A DNA stretch of 40,242 nucleotides from JAWWAH01 sp033721415 (GCA_033721415.1 JAWWAH010000001.1:1-40242), one strand, 5' to 3'; shown: positions 7,826-16,802, counted from the first letter of the stretch. A program made the numbers and translations. The notes: generated by a model from the letters alone, not told the origin.

Positions 7826-8206
7826 ATGGTAGACAACCAGGCAAAAGATAGTTTGTGGGATATAGATAAGCGCGAATATCACATGAATGGAAACTGGCAC
7901 AACGAATATTCAGGAGACCATATTTTAGTAACAGAATATCCCGATGTTCATAATCTACCACTGGAAGATGTTTTAGACAATCTTAGAGCTCGATCCGCCC
8001 ACTTAACAGAGCCAAAAGTGTTTCTGTGGACAGACGCCGATGGAAAAGCTAGTCTCCACATAAAAGGCTGGCGCCCAATGACAGAAAAAGAGCAGGATCA
8101 CCGAGAAGAACTTAGAAAGATAAAGCAAATGAAGCTGGAAGAGAGAATGCAGCGGCAGGAAGAACAAGAACGCGCTCAGCGTGAGCGTATGGGTGGTAGA
8201 TCTTAA
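7826..8206 (+). CDS. Small soluble protein of unknown function, 126 aa
   Basis: The ATG at 7826 follows AGGAGGGGG, and the gene has its own consensus-like promoter and a terminator right after the stop, so it is a monocistronic unit. No signal peptide or membrane helix. Residues 1-90 are mixed alpha/beta with several aromatic residues; residues ~90-122 form a strongly charged helix rich in Glu, Arg and Gln (coiled coil or RNA-binding tail). I do not recognise a family. The expression signals suggest steady or high expression. Confidence 0.7.
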   Translation: MVDNQAKDSLWDIDKREYHMNGNWHNEYSGDHILVTEYPDVHNLPLEDVLDNLRARSAHLTEPKVFLWTDADGKASLHIKGWRPMTEKEQDHREELRKIKQMKLEERMQRQEEQERAQRERMGGRS

Positions 8207-8215
8207 TAGATCTTT

Positions 8216-8243
8216 AAAAAGGAGCCGTACGGCTCCTTTTTTT
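8216..8243 (+). terminator. Terminator of the 126-aa gene
   Basis: A perfect palindrome (GGAGCCGTACGGCTCC) preceded by AAAAA and followed by TTTTTTT; a textbook intrinsic terminator. Confidence 0.9.
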
Positions 8244-8271
8244 GTACCTGGATTATTTTCGATATTTGGGA

Positions 8272-8277
8272 TATAAT
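8272..8277 (+). promoter_or_regulatory. Probable -10 box of prfB
   Basis: TATAAT at 8272-8277; the -35 is weak (TGGATT at 8249-8254, 17-nt spacer). Predicted start near 8284, favouring ATG 8313 over the in-frame ATG 8289. Confidence 0.5.
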
Positions 8278-8312
8278 TATACAGAAGCATGTGTGTTTGC
8301 TTTAGTAAATTT

Positions 8313-9408
8313 ATGAAAGAAAGAGATATAGAATCACAATTAAAAGATTTACACACGAAGGTCCTCGAGGTAGAGGACCATCTTTGAAATAGCTAAGCTG
8401 AAAAATGAAATTGCAGAACTCAGATCAAGAACAAGCAGTCCTGGTTTTTGGGATGCCCCCCAGAAGGCCGCAGAAACAAACAAGAAGCTTACTGACCTCG
8501 AAGAGGAAGTTGCTCTATGGGAGGGAATAAGAAAAGAAATAGAAGAGTTAAAAGACCTTTCTCAGCTTTCGGGCCACGACCCCGAATTAAGAGAAGAAAT
8601 AGAGGAGCGCATCTTAAAACTTGAGAAAAAGTATTCAGATGAAGAATTCAGACTGTTCTTATCTGGAGAATATGATTCAAACGATGCATATTTATCTGTA
8701 TATGCAGGAGCAGGCGGACTTGATGCTCAGGATTGGGCAGAGATGCTTTTACGGATGTATAGGCGCTATATAGACAAAAGGGGATACGATGTAACTTTAC
8801 ACAACCTTACACCGGGATCAGAGGGTGGAATCAAAGAGGCTACACTAGAAGTACGAGGCAGATATGCTTACGGATTTTTAAAAGGTGAGGGCGGAGTCCA
8901 TCGCCTTGTGCGCATATCACCATTTTCTGCGCAAAAGCTTCGGCACACTTCTTTTGCTGCGGTAGATATTGTCCCGAAATTACAGAAAATGGAAGAAATG
9001 GAAATACCAGAAGAAGACATAAGAGTAGATACATTTCGTTCGTCTGGGCCAGGAGGCCAAAATGTAAACAAGCGTGAAACCGCAGTGCGTGTAACCCATG
9101 TTCCTACAGGAGTTTCAGCGTCTAGTCAGAGCGAGCGTTCACAAGCAACAAACAAAGAAAGAGCACTTCAGATGTTGCACTCAAAATTATATATGGTAAA
9201 ACTAAAGAAGCGGAAAGAAAAATTAGAGGAGCTTAAAGGGGACGCTTCGGCCATAGAATGGGGAAGTCAGATAAGGTCTTATGTTATGCATCCGTATCAG
9301 ATGGTCAAGGACCACCGCACAGATGTTGAAACCAGTGACGTAGAAGCAGTGCTGGACGGAGATTTAAATGATTTTATAGACGAAGAAGTTAAACAAAAAA
9401 TTACCTAA
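8313..9408 (+). CDS. prfB: Peptide chain release factor 2, with programmed +1 frameshift
   Basis: The gene reads as 8313-8384 joined to 8386-9408, about 364 residues, the normal RF2 length. The first 24 codons end CAT CTT TGA. Skipping the T at 8385 restores the frame (GAA ATA GCT...), which runs on through the RF2 body. RF2 identity is clear: the SPF anticodon-like tripeptide lies in RISPFSAQ, and GGQ in SGPGGQNVNKRE. Family knowledge: RF2 reads UAA and UGA, and low RF2 lets ribosomes shift at this UGA, so the gene autoregulates. Predictors that ignore the shift call only 8743-9408 or a similar fragment. The ABC gene ftsE follows after 17 nt. Confidence 0.95.
8372..8388 (+). promoter_or_regulatory. 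prfB programmed +1 frameshift site
   Basis: AGAGGACCATCTTTGAA: a slippery CTT before TGA, with an SD-like AGAGG upstream. In E. coli the stimulator AGGGGG ends 3 nt before CTT; here it ends 5 nt before it and is weaker, and the base after TGA is A rather than C. Confidence 0.9.
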
Positions 9409-9425
9409 TAAAATAAAATTATTAC

Positions 9426-10109
9426 ATGTTAATTTTTCAAGAGGTTTCAAAAGAATACCCTAATGATGTAACGGCGTTGAAAGACGTTTCATTTAGAATA
9501 AAAGAAGGTGAATTCGTTTCCTTAGTAGGAAGAAGTGGTGCTGGTAAATCTACTATTTTAAAAATGATACTTAGAGAAGCGCATCCTACAAGCGGAAGTG
9601 TGTTTTTTCAGGGAGTTGATATAAGCACATTCAGACACAGCGAACTTCCTTTATACAGGAGAAAGGTTGCATCTGTTTTTCAGGACTTTAAACTCCTTTC
9701 TTCTAAAACCGTATTTGAAAATGTAGCCTTTGCAATGGAGGCAGCAGGACAACCAAATAAAGAAATTAAAGAAGATGTCCCACAAGCTCTAGAGGTCGTG
9801 GGCCTTACAGGTAAAGAAAAGAGATTCCCTCATGAGCTATCAGGGGGAGAAAAGCAACGCGTTGCAATGGCGCGAGCCCTTGTACAGAGACCAGAAGTGC
9901 TTGCTGCCGATGAGCCTACGGGAAATTTAGATCCAATTCATACTTGGGAGATAACAGATCTTCTACTAAAGATAAATAAACTTGGAACCGCTGTTATTCT
10001 TGCGACGCACGATGAGGCTGTTATAAATGCACTAAAGAAAAGAGTCATTACATTACATGATGGGAAAATAGTGTCTGATGAAGAAAAAGGGAAATACAAG
10101 ATAAAATAA
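9426..10109 (+). CDS. ftsE: Cell division ATP-binding protein FtsE
   Basis: 227 residues, the normal FtsE size. Walker A is GRSGAGKST (~37-45), the Q-loop lies in FQDFKLL, the ABC signature is LSGGEKQRVAMARAL, Walker B is VLAADEPTGNLD and the switch His is in ATHDE. Family knowledge: FtsE pairs with FtsX as an ABC-type complex in the divisome that activates peptidoglycan hydrolases, rather than transporting a solute. ftsX follows after 6 nt, and prfB lies directly upstream, a gene order known from other bacteria. Confidence 0.95.
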   Translation: MLIFQEVSKEYPNDVTALKDVSFRIKEGEFVSLVGRSGAGKSTILKMILREAHPTSGSVFFQGVDISTFRHSELPLYRRKVASVFQDFKLLSSKTVFENVAFAMEAAGQPNKEIKEDVPQALEVVGLTGKEKRFPHELSGGEKQRVAMARALVQRPEVLAADEPTGNLDPIHTWEITDLLLKINKLGTAVILATHDEAVINALKKRVITLHDGKIVSDEEKGKYKIK

Positions 10110-10115
10110 ATTATT

Positions 10116-11021
10116 ATGACGAATATAACACGTATTTTAAAAAACTCTTGGAAAAATTTTTCACGTAATTTATGGTTGTCTATTGCAACCATGTTTATGA
10201 TGTTCGTTGCTCTTGCTGTGGTTGGATCACTGATTCTTTTTGATGAGTCATTGAGCGCTTTTGTTTCAGGGCTTCAAGAAAAGGTAGATGTTAGCATATA
10301 TTTCACACAAGAAGCTGAAGAGGAGGATATTCTTACGGTAAAAGATACTCTTGAAGAAAGGGGAGACGTAAAATCCGTTGCTTACATTTCTAAAGATGAT
10401 GCATTAGAGATATTTACTGAGCGACATGAAAAAAATGAAATACTCCTTGAATCTCTTGATGAGCTTGAAAGCAACCCGCTTCAAGCTTCAATTAATATAA
10501 AAGTTCACCAGCCCGAGCAATTTGCAGGTCTTGTGGAGTTTTTAGAAAATTCAACTGCTGCCGAGTATATAGAAACTATAAATTTCCAAGAAAATGAGAG
10601 AGTTATAAATACAATAACTTCAATCTCTGCAAGTGTAAATCGCGCGGGATTGTTGTTTACAATAATCCTAACATCCTTGGTTATACTTGTTACATACAAT
10701 ACTATAAGGCTTGCAATTTACACCGCTAGAGAAGAAATATATATTATGAAATTGGTGGGTGCTAGTAACTGGTTTGCTCGTACTCCGTTTGTGATTACAG
10801 GAGGATTGTATGGTCTTATTTCTGCCTTATTAGTGTTAGCATTTTTCTTCGGAGGTGCTTATTTCATGGATTCTCAAGTTAGCCTAGTTTTTGCCGATAT
10901 AGATTTTTGGGGATACTTAGCACAAAACAATGTTTACTTCTCACTTATTATTATTGGAACAGGAGTCTTCATAGGAACTTCCTCGTCTTGGCTTGCGGCT
11001 AAAAGATACCTTAAAGTCTAG
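10116..11021 (+). CDS. ftsX: Cell division protein FtsX
   Basis: 301 residues. A first membrane helix at ~20-43 is followed by a large extracytoplasmic loop (~45-170) containing KVDVSIYFTQEA, then three more helices. The FtsX-type YNTIRLAIYTAREEIYIMKLVGAS segment lies between helices 2 and 3. Family knowledge: the outer loop recruits a hydrolase or its activator (EnvC in E. coli, PcsB or RipC elsewhere). No such hydrolase gene is adjacent here, so the partner is encoded elsewhere. Operon with ftsE. Confidence 0.93.
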   Translation: MTNITRILKNSWKNFSRNLWLSIATMFMMFVALAVVGSLILFDESLSAFVSGLQEKVDVSIYFTQEAEEEDILTVKDTLEERGDVKSVAYISKDDALEIFTERHEKNEILLESLDELESNPLQASINIKVHQPEQFAGLVEFLENSTAAEYIETINFQENERVINTITSISASVNRAGLLFTIILTSLVILVTYNTIRLAIYTAREEIYIMKLVGASNWFARTPFVITGGLYGLISALLVLAFFFGGAYFMDSQVSLVFADIDFWGYLAQNNVYFSLIIIGTGVFIGTSSSWLAAKRYLKV

Positions 11022-11062
11022 CGCTACTAAAACAAAGTATTCATGGTTTCTTTTGGATTACT

Positions 11063-11091
11063 TTGTTACAATACGTATTATTAAGTAGTAT
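11063..11091 (+). promoter_or_regulatory. Promoter of the 115-aa membrane gene
   Basis: TTGTTA (11063-11068), a 17-nt spacer and TAGTAT (11086-11091), only 8 nt before the ATG; the transcript should be leaderless or nearly so. Confidence 0.6.
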
Positions 11092-11099
11092 AAAAAATT

Positions 11100-11447
11100 A
11101 TGAATTGGTTTAAATTTTTGTTTGCGGCTGCTCTATCGATAATATTTGTAGTTAGCACACTAACTGCTTTATTCGGTGCAGGCCGTGTAGTAAATGCTGT
11201 GCTTGAAACTTATGTATTAGAAGTTGAAAATTGTAGATACAAGGCTGCCCCTCGTCCTATTGAAACCGAGGAGCCTATTGAGCGAAATGAGGAGCCAGAA
11301 GAAACTTGCTCTATTGACTATAACCAAGCAAAGAGAAATATAGCAAATGGTACAGGAATGTTTCTAGTTGCGGCACCTCTTGCATGGTTTATGTACGGCC
11401 GAACAAGGAAAATGATAGGAGAGGTAAGTGATAGTGATAAAAGCTAA
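11100..11447 (+). CDS. Small two-helix membrane protein downstream of ftsX
   Basis: 115 residues. One helix at ~4-26 and another at ~85-100, with a ~50-residue loop between them rich in Glu and Pro and holding two Cys (ENCRYK and ETCSIDYN), which could form a disulphide outside the cell. The second helix follows NIANGTGMF. I do not recognise the family. It has its own promoter 78 nt after ftsX and a terminator right after it. The position suggests an envelope or division role, but that is only inference from neighbours. Confidence 0.65.
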   Translation: MNWFKFLFAAALSIIFVVSTLTALFGAGRVVNAVLETYVLEVENCRYKAAPRPIETEEPIERNEEPEETCSIDYNQAKRNIANGTGMFLVAAPLAWFMYGRTRKMIGEVSDSDKS

Positions 11448-11454
11448 TAAATAA

Positions 11455-11502
11455 AATCCAAAACAAAAAAACGGGCGATCGCCCGTTTTTTTGTTTTGGA
11501 TT
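11455..11502. terminator. 48-bp perfect palindrome, shared terminator
   Basis: A perfect inverted repeat centred at 11478/11479 with core ACGGGCGATCGCCCGT, A-tract on the left and T-tract on the right. It sits between the 115-aa gene and the end of rnr and overlaps the rnr stop codon. Symmetric, so it serves both strands. Confidence 0.9.
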
Positions 11503-13501
11503 AAGATTTGACTAATTGATAGTCTAATCTTTTTTGGTCTAGGTCACCATCCATGACCCTGATTTTTACAGTATCTCCAATGGCATATTTATTATCTGTT
11601 CTTGTGCCAACTATGGCGTATTCATCATCATCTAAAATATAGAAGTCATCCTGCATATCCCGCGTAGTTACAAGACCCTCTGCTTTTGTACTTTTTTCTT
11701 GAACAAACATACCCCAGTTGAAAACATTAACGATAATCCCTTCAAATATTTCACCTTTTCTTTCAAGCATATATTCTATCTGTTTGTACTTAATAGAGTC
11801 TCGTTCTGCTTGCATTGCATTAACCTCCTTACTTGTTAACCCATTGAGTATTCCTTTATATTTTTGCCTCAAGTCTCTTCCAAGGGGGTTATCATTTAAG
11901 TATGCTTGCAATGTTCTGTGCACCATAAGATCTGCATACCTACGTATAGGAGATGTAAAATGTGTATAATTTTTCAAAGCAAGTCCGTAATGGCCCTTGT
12001 TCTCTAGAGAATATATAGCTTTTTCCATATTCTGCATGGCTATAGCTGCAACAAGATATTCTTCATTCTTTCCCTTAACGGCCTTAAATATATTATTTAG
12101 CTCTCTAGCTGTGATGGTTTTTTTAGGTTTTTTTAGGTCATAGCCCATTACATTTAAGAAATCTAATAATTCGTGCAACCCCTTCTTCTTTGGTGGTTGG
12201 TGTATTCTGTATATACCAAATCCGTTAGAACCCTCTTCTTGGGTATGGAAATAAGTCGCCACCTCTTTATTTGCAAGAATCATAAATTCTTCTATAAGCT
12301 TGTGTGCCGCTAAGATTTTTTTCTTTATTATATTTACAGGCTTACCTGTTTCGTCAAGCTCAAATTCTATTTCTTCCTGTTCGAAAGTTAGAGCACCTCT
12401 TTTTTCTCTTTGCTGTTGAAATTTTTCAGCAAGCGCATTTAAGTTCTTTAATTCAGCAGCATACTTTCCGGTTCTCTTGTCCAGTACTTTTTGCGCCTCT
12501 TCATAAGAAAAGCGTTGATCTGGGTTTATAATTGTTTTTCCAAACCACCTACTTTTTACTTCTCCATTTTTGCTAATATTAAGTATCACAGAAAAAGATA
12601 ATTTCTCTTCTCCAGGGTTTAAGCTACATATATCATTGGATAGATTTTCGGGAAACATGGGAGCTGTTCTATCTACCAGGTATACAGATGTACCCTTTTC
12701 TCTTGCATGTAAATCTAATCTACTTCCTTCTTTTACGTAGTGCGATACATCTGCTATGTGTATGCCTACTTCAAACGTATTCCCATCAATTTTTCTAATG
12801 GATAAAGCGTCATCTAAGTCTTTTGCATCGCTTGGGTCTATTGTAAGCGTTGGTATGTTTGTCATATCTTTGCGAGAATTTCTTTCTTCTCTGGGTATGT
12901 TGTGCGCTTGTTTTTGTATTTTCTCTGCTTCTTTTAACACACTTTCGGGAAAGTCTGGTCGGTATCCGCTTTCCAGTAATATAGATTGCATCTCTACATC
13001 ATTATCACCCTTTTCTCCGAGTGTTTTTACTATACTTCCTTCTGGATTTTTTTTCGCATCGCCCCAATCAACTATTTCTACAAGAGCCTTTTGTCCGTCT
13101 TTTGCACCTGATTTTTTTGCATCAGGAATAAATATGTCTACATGCATCCTAGAATCATCAGGAATCAGAAATGCAAAACTCTTTTTTGGATTTTTCATGT
13201 CTATGGTTCCAACAAATTCTTTTCTCGATCTTTCCTTAACGCGTATTACTTCACCTTGAGTTCTCGTATCCTTCTTGCTTTTTGGTAATAAGGCAATTTC
13301 TACAACATCTCCATGAAATGCTGTGTTTAGAAATTGGGGCTGTATTTGTATATCTTGCTCTATGCCTTCTACATCTACGTAGCCTACATTGTTTGAGGCA
13401 ATATAAATTACTCCCTCCCTCTTATTTGGAGAATTCTTTCTGTCTTTATTTTTTTGTCTTTTCCCACCCCTCTTTTTAGGGGATTGTTTTTTGTTTTTCA
13501 T
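11501..13501 (-). CDS. rnr: Ribonuclease R (RNase II family 3'-5' exoribonuclease)
   Basis: 666 residues. A Lys/Arg-rich head (residues 1-28) is followed by a cold-shock-type OB domain, the RNB catalytic domain with TIDPSDAKDLDDA (four Asp for two metals), SPIRRYADL near the end of RNB, and a C-terminal S1 domain (EGIIVNVFNWGMFV). Family knowledge: it degrades structured RNA 3' to 5' and acts in rRNA quality control and tmRNA-linked decay. The basic head probably binds RNA. It is shorter than E. coli RNase R (~810) but within the range for the family. The promoter is clear and the leader carries a hairpin. Confidence 0.93.
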   Translation of the reverse strand: MKNKKQSPKKRGGKRQKNKDRKNSPNKREGVIYIASNNVGYVDVEGIEQDIQIQPQFLNTAFHGDVVEIALLPKSKKDTRTQGEVIRVKERSRKEFVGTIDMKNPKKSFAFLIPDDSRMHVDIFIPDAKKSGAKDGQKALVEIVDWGDAKKNPEGSIVKTLGEKGDNDVEMQSILLESGYRPDFPESVLKEAEKIQKQAHNIPREERNSRKDMTNIPTLTIDPSDAKDLDDALSIRKIDGNTFEVGIHIADVSHYVKEGSRLDLHAREKGTSVYLVDRTAPMFPENLSNDICSLNPGEEKLSFSVILNISKNGEVKSRWFGKTIINPDQRFSYEEAQKVLDKRTGKYAAELKNLNALAEKFQQQREKRGALTFEQEEIEFELDETGKPVNIIKKKILAAHKLIEEFMILANKEVATYFHTQEEGSNGFGIYRIHQPPKKKGLHELLDFLNVMGYDLKKPKKTITARELNNIFKAVKGKNEEYLVAAIAMQNMEKAIYSLENKGHYGLALKNYTHFTSPIRRYADLMVHRTLQAYLNDNPLGRDLRQKYKGILNGLTSKEVNAMQAERDSIKYKQIEYMLERKGEIFEGIIVNVFNWGMFVQEKSTKAEGLVTTRDMQDDFYILDDDEYAIVGTRTDNKYAIGDTVKIRVMDGDLDQKRLDYQLVKS

Positions 13502-13515
13502 GTGTTCAATATAAA

Positions 13516-13535
13516 ACCGCCACTAGATTGGCGGT
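13516..13535 (-). promoter_or_regulatory. Hairpin in the rnr leader
   Basis: On the minus strand ACCGCCA-ATCTAG-TGGCGGT, a 7-bp stem followed by TTTAT, ends 14 nt before the rnr ATG. It looks like a weak terminator inside the leader, or a stability element on the mRNA of an RNase. Confidence 0.6.
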
Positions 13536-13562
13536 CTCTTAAGTTCCATATCTAATATTTAG

Positions 13563-13591
13563 ATTATACACTAGTCTAAGTGAAATATCAA
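13563..13591 (-). promoter_or_regulatory. Promoter of rnr
   Basis: TTGATA (13586-13591), a 17-nt spacer and TATAAT (13563-13568) on the minus strand; predicts a leader of ~55 nt containing the hairpin above. Confidence 0.75.
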
Positions 13592-13664
13592 TATTAGTCA
13601 CGAGGCTTGTCGAAATGCTTTTTTTGTGGTATTTTTTAATCAGTACAATAGAAAGGAGGTTAAA

Positions 13665-14204
13665 GTGGAAGTCGATATTAGTGGGCTCGATAAAGCAGCA
13701 GTATTAGCTGTATTATATAATGCAGCAAGACCCAATGGCAAAGGCTTATACAGGTATGCCCCTCGCCCTATTACAATCGAAGAAGCAAGAGAAATAATAG
13801 AAGAGCAGGGTGACGACTTAAGACTGGATTTCGGACCTCTTGGCGAAGAATATTACGAAGAGTATTCCTTCGATTATGTTAGGGGTCGTGTGCTTAGAGT
13901 AGACATCACCTTTGACGACTTTGCTCCATATGGATACAACCGTCATAACGGCGAACAGATGGCACAGCGTGCCATAAATTATCTTAGAAAAACAGGTGAG
14001 GTTGTTTGTCAAGATATTATAGATTACCAGAGTAAACTGGTTTTAAAAGACATGATGAGGGCTATGGATGATGCAGAATATCTGGGCGCAGGTAGAGTTT
14101 TTAGGTTTTATATTTTTGGTAGAGAAATCGATGTCTCTTTAGTATATAATAAAGAGAATCTTAAAAAGCACATTCAAAGAATTCTCGCAGAACTTCCGGA
14201 ATAA
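13665..14204 (+). CDS. Conserved-looking soluble protein of unknown function, 179 aa
   Basis: GTG 13665 is chosen because AAAGGAGGT lies just upstream; the in-frame start at 13626 precedes both that site and a likely -10 (TACAAT, 13644-13649). The protein has two similar-looking segments: LDKAAVLAVLYNAARP with YAPRPITIEEAREI, then an acidic stretch with FDYVRGRVLRVDITFDDF and YGYNRHNGEQMAQRAI. The first part reminds me of a widespread uncharacterised family with KA-x-LAxLYNA and PMTxEEA motifs; this is from memory. No membrane helix. Monocistronic with a terminator 6 nt after the stop. Confidence 0.7.
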   Translation: MEVDISGLDKAAVLAVLYNAARPNGKGLYRYAPRPITIEEAREIIEEQGDDLRLDFGPLGEEYYEEYSFDYVRGRVLRVDITFDDFAPYGYNRHNGEQMAQRAINYLRKTGEVVCQDIIDYQSKLVLKDMMRAMDDAEYLGAGRVFRFYIFGREIDVSLVYNKENLKKHIQRILAELPE

Positions 14205-14209
14205 TCTTT

Positions 14210-14233
14210 AAAACCCGCTTAGGCGGGTTTTTA
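14210..14233. terminator. Terminator between convergent genes
   Basis: AAAACCCGC and GCGGGTTTT arms around TTAG, then TATTTTTT on the plus strand. Confidence 0.85.
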
Positions 14234-14252
14234 TTTTTTGGTTATTTGTTTT

Positions 14253-14816
14253 CTAAGATTCGCAGACAAGAGGATCATATGCTTTTTTCGCTACAACATA
14301 AAAAGAAAGCAACAATACAATTATTGACATTATATTAAATTCTTGGCCATGGAAGGGGAGTGCTCCTATAAGAGATGCTGTAGCACCAAGGCCGATTATT
14401 GAAGCAAGAACAATAGATCCGCACGATGCGCAACCTATCCCCACTAATCCTATAATCATACCAATTAAACTAACTCCATTAGCTTTTTGTATGCGCAATC
14501 TGCGTTTAAAGTAGTATATAGTTAATGCTAAATTAAGCCCGACCAGTAAAGATATAAATATCAAAAATATTGCCCCAGGAGTTGTAAAATTGGTCCTAAT
14601 ACCACCAAGAGTGCTCCACAGTATTGTTATTTTATGCTGGAGATCAGTAGTGCTTGAAGTTACAACATCGCTTATAAGAGATATATTTGGGAGCCAAACA
14701 GATATCATCAATACAATAATGGCTATACCCAATGCGAGCAGGGCATAGTTTCTTTGTTTGAAGATTGTTTTTGTCGTTTTATAAGCTTCCCTTATACTTT
14801 TTCTAGAGATTTTCAT
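14253..14816 (-). CDS. Four-helix membrane protein with a CASCG motif
   Basis: 187 residues with helices at ~27-47, ~82-105, ~118-145 and ~160-180. The third helix carries GIGCASCGSIVLAS, and it is followed by ALPFHGQEFN and a hydrophobic end. A CxxC within a membrane segment plus a conserved-looking HGQEFN suggests a redox or metal site. I recall similar GCASCGS...HGQEFN sequences only as uncharacterised proteins of Patescibacteria and archaea. The gene has its own promoter (TTGAAT-17-TATAAT). Function unknown. Confidence 0.7.
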   Translation of the reverse strand: MKISRKSIREAYKTTKTIFKQRNYALLALGIAIIVLMISVWLPNISLISDVVTSSTTDLQHKITILWSTLGGIRTNFTTPGAIFLIFISLLVGLNLALTIYYFKRRLRIQKANGVSLIGMIIGLVGIGCASCGSIVLASIIGLGATASLIGALPFHGQEFNIMSIIVLLLSFYVVAKKAYDPLVCES

Positions 14817-14841
14817 TTTTTATGATTACCTTGTTGAGTTT

Positions 14842-14870
14842 ATTATAAAACATATAACACTGCTATTCAA
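14842..14870 (-). promoter_or_regulatory. Promoter of the CASCG membrane protein
   Basis: Minus strand TTGAAT (14865-14870), a 17-nt spacer and TATAAT (14842-14847). Confidence 0.7.
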
Positions 14871-14999
14871 GCAAGTATTTGAATAGTTTTAGTAACTATA
14901 ATTTTTTTAAAATTGCAGAAATTTCCTAGCATTTTTGCGTTTAAGACTGTTATAATAAGAGTATTAAATTTTAGAGCATAATATGTAAAATTCTTATCA

Positions 15000-16775
15000 A
15001 TGAAGAGATTTCTAACAAAAAGAGTCCTTTTTGCCTTAATACTTGTACCGCTTTTTGTATTTTTTGTATATCAACTACCAAGTCATGACGGGAACGGAAA
15101 TATGGTTGATTGGCCTAGTGTCCTTCAATGGTTATTTGTAGGATTGGTTGTATTTTTATATGGAATGGGGGAGATGGAGTATTCAATGAAGTCTGTTGCT
15201 GGGAATAAAATGAGGAATGCCCTCAAGACTTTAACAAGCCATCCAATAAAAGGTGCAATGGCAGGACTTGTCACTACTGCTGTCATCCAATCCTCGTCTG
15301 TTACCACGGTAATGCTTATCAGTTTTGTGTCTGCAGGCCTTCTAACATTCACTAGAGCCATTCCGCCAATTATTGGTGCCAATATAGGGACAACTATTAC
15401 TGCTCAAATTGTATCTTTTGATATAGGCATCTTAATACCTATACTTCTTTTATCTGGTTTTGGCATAATGAAAATTTTGAAAAGTCGTCAAAAGCAGAGA
15501 GCGGGCAGAATATTTTTAGGTCTTGGTTTTTTGCTCTGGGGTATGGATATTATGAAAGATGCCATGGAACCACTCCGAGATTTTCAACCATTTATAGAGG
15601 CAATGGTGCACATGGACAATGTTATATTAGCAATAGCTGTGGCAGCATTATTCACTGCATTAGTGCAATCAAGCTCTGCTACGATAGGTATAATCATTGT
15701 TTTTGCATCACAGGGTCTTATATCTCTTGAGGCCGGCATAGCACTTATTCTTGGTGCCAATATAGGAACAACTATTACAGCCATTTTGGCTGCCATTGGT
15801 AAAACTAGAGGAGCTGTTCGTGTTGCGGCTGCCCACGTCTTAATTAAATTTTTTGGTGTTCTGCTTTTTGTTGGCTTTATACCTCAATTTGCAGAAATGA
15901 CTGTAGTGGTTACAGATTTTACCAATAATCTATTTAACCTAAATAATATAAGCAGTGGGCTGGCTAGAGAAATTGCAAATGCACATACCTTATTTAGCTT
16001 TGTTATAGCTTTATTACTTTTGCCTTTTGCTGCAAAGATCGCAAACATTATTGAAAAAATTATACCCGAAAAGCGACAAGAGCAGCCAATTACATCAACC
16101 AGGTATCTTATATCAGAAGATAATATTGAAGATGCTCCACTTGCTGCTATAGATGGAGCTCGCTTAGAGATAAACAGAATGGGAGAGAAGATAGATAAAA
16201 TGTTTGAAGAAGTTCTTCCCGCAATTTTTGCTGGGGATAGAAATACTCTAAAAAATATTGCAGAAGAAGATGATGCCGTAGATAAACTTTATAAAAAAAT
16301 AGTAAAATATCTTTCTAAAATTAGAGCTCACGAGCTTACAGATGAGCTTTCTGAAGAGCTAGATGATGTTACTGCTATTGCAAGATATCTAGAACAAATC
16401 GGAGATATTATAGAAAATAGTATTGTTCCAGCAGGAATAAAGTTAGCTGAAAAGAATATATTTGTAAGTGATAAAACACAAGAGTTATTAGTCGATTTAC
16501 ATTCTCAAGTACATGAATCTTTACATATGCTTTTAGAGGCGAATAAACTTTTAGCTACTTATCAAGACAGAAAGGCATCTATTAGAAAATCTAAAGAAAT
16601 TGCAATCCAAATTAAAAACAAGAGAAACAATATAGAAAATGCCTCTGACGCAGTTTTTTCAAGAACAGGTTCTCGTTTAACTAAAGCATATGCTGCAGAG
16701 GCGGATATAACAGAAGTACTTGTTCGGGCTTATTATTTAGCACGCAATGCTGCGAAAGTTATAGTAGATAAATAG
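15000..16775 (+). CDS. Na+/phosphate cotransporter (PNaS family) with PhoU-like domain
   Basis: 591 residues. An N-terminal helix, then two inverted PNaS repeats, each with QSSS (IQSSSVTTVML and VQSSSATIGIII) and the sequence GANIGTTITA, marking the substrate pathway. From ~385 onward a soluble all-helical PhoU-like domain follows. Family knowledge: Na+-driven phosphate uptake in the cytoplasmic membrane, with the PhoU domain as a likely regulator. A TATAAT at 14951-14956 lies upstream but with no clear -35. It is followed by a hairpin terminator. The phosphate direction is inferred from the family; a few members move other anions. Confidence 0.88.
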   Translation: MKRFLTKRVLFALILVPLFVFFVYQLPSHDGNGNMVDWPSVLQWLFVGLVVFLYGMGEMEYSMKSVAGNKMRNALKTLTSHPIKGAMAGLVTTAVIQSSSVTTVMLISFVSAGLLTFTRAIPPIIGANIGTTITAQIVSFDIGILIPILLLSGFGIMKILKSRQKQRAGRIFLGLGFLLWGMDIMKDAMEPLRDFQPFIEAMVHMDNVILAIAVAALFTALVQSSSATIGIIIVFASQGLISLEAGIALILGANIGTTITAILAAIGKTRGAVRVAAAHVLIKFFGVLLFVGFIPQFAEMTVVVTDFTNNLFNLNNISSGLAREIANAHTLFSFVIALLLLPFAAKIANIIEKIIPEKRQEQPITSTRYLISEDNIEDAPLAAIDGARLEINRMGEKIDKMFEEVLPAIFAGDRNTLKNIAEEDDAVDKLYKKIVKYLSKIRAHELTDELSEELDDVTAIARYLEQIGDIIENSIVPAGIKLAEKNIFVSDKTQELLVDLHSQVHESLHMLLEANKLLATYQDRKASIRKSKEIAIQIKNKRNNIENASDAVFSRTGSRLTKAYAAEADITEVLVRAYYLARNAAKVIVDK

Positions 16776-16802
16776 TGCTTAAGTGAATAATTCTAAAAAA
16801 TT

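Noticed and set aside
8743..9408. A 221-residue release-factor gene starting at 8743.
   Set aside because: It is only the 3' part of prfB; the full protein is recovered by the +1 shift at 8382-8387.
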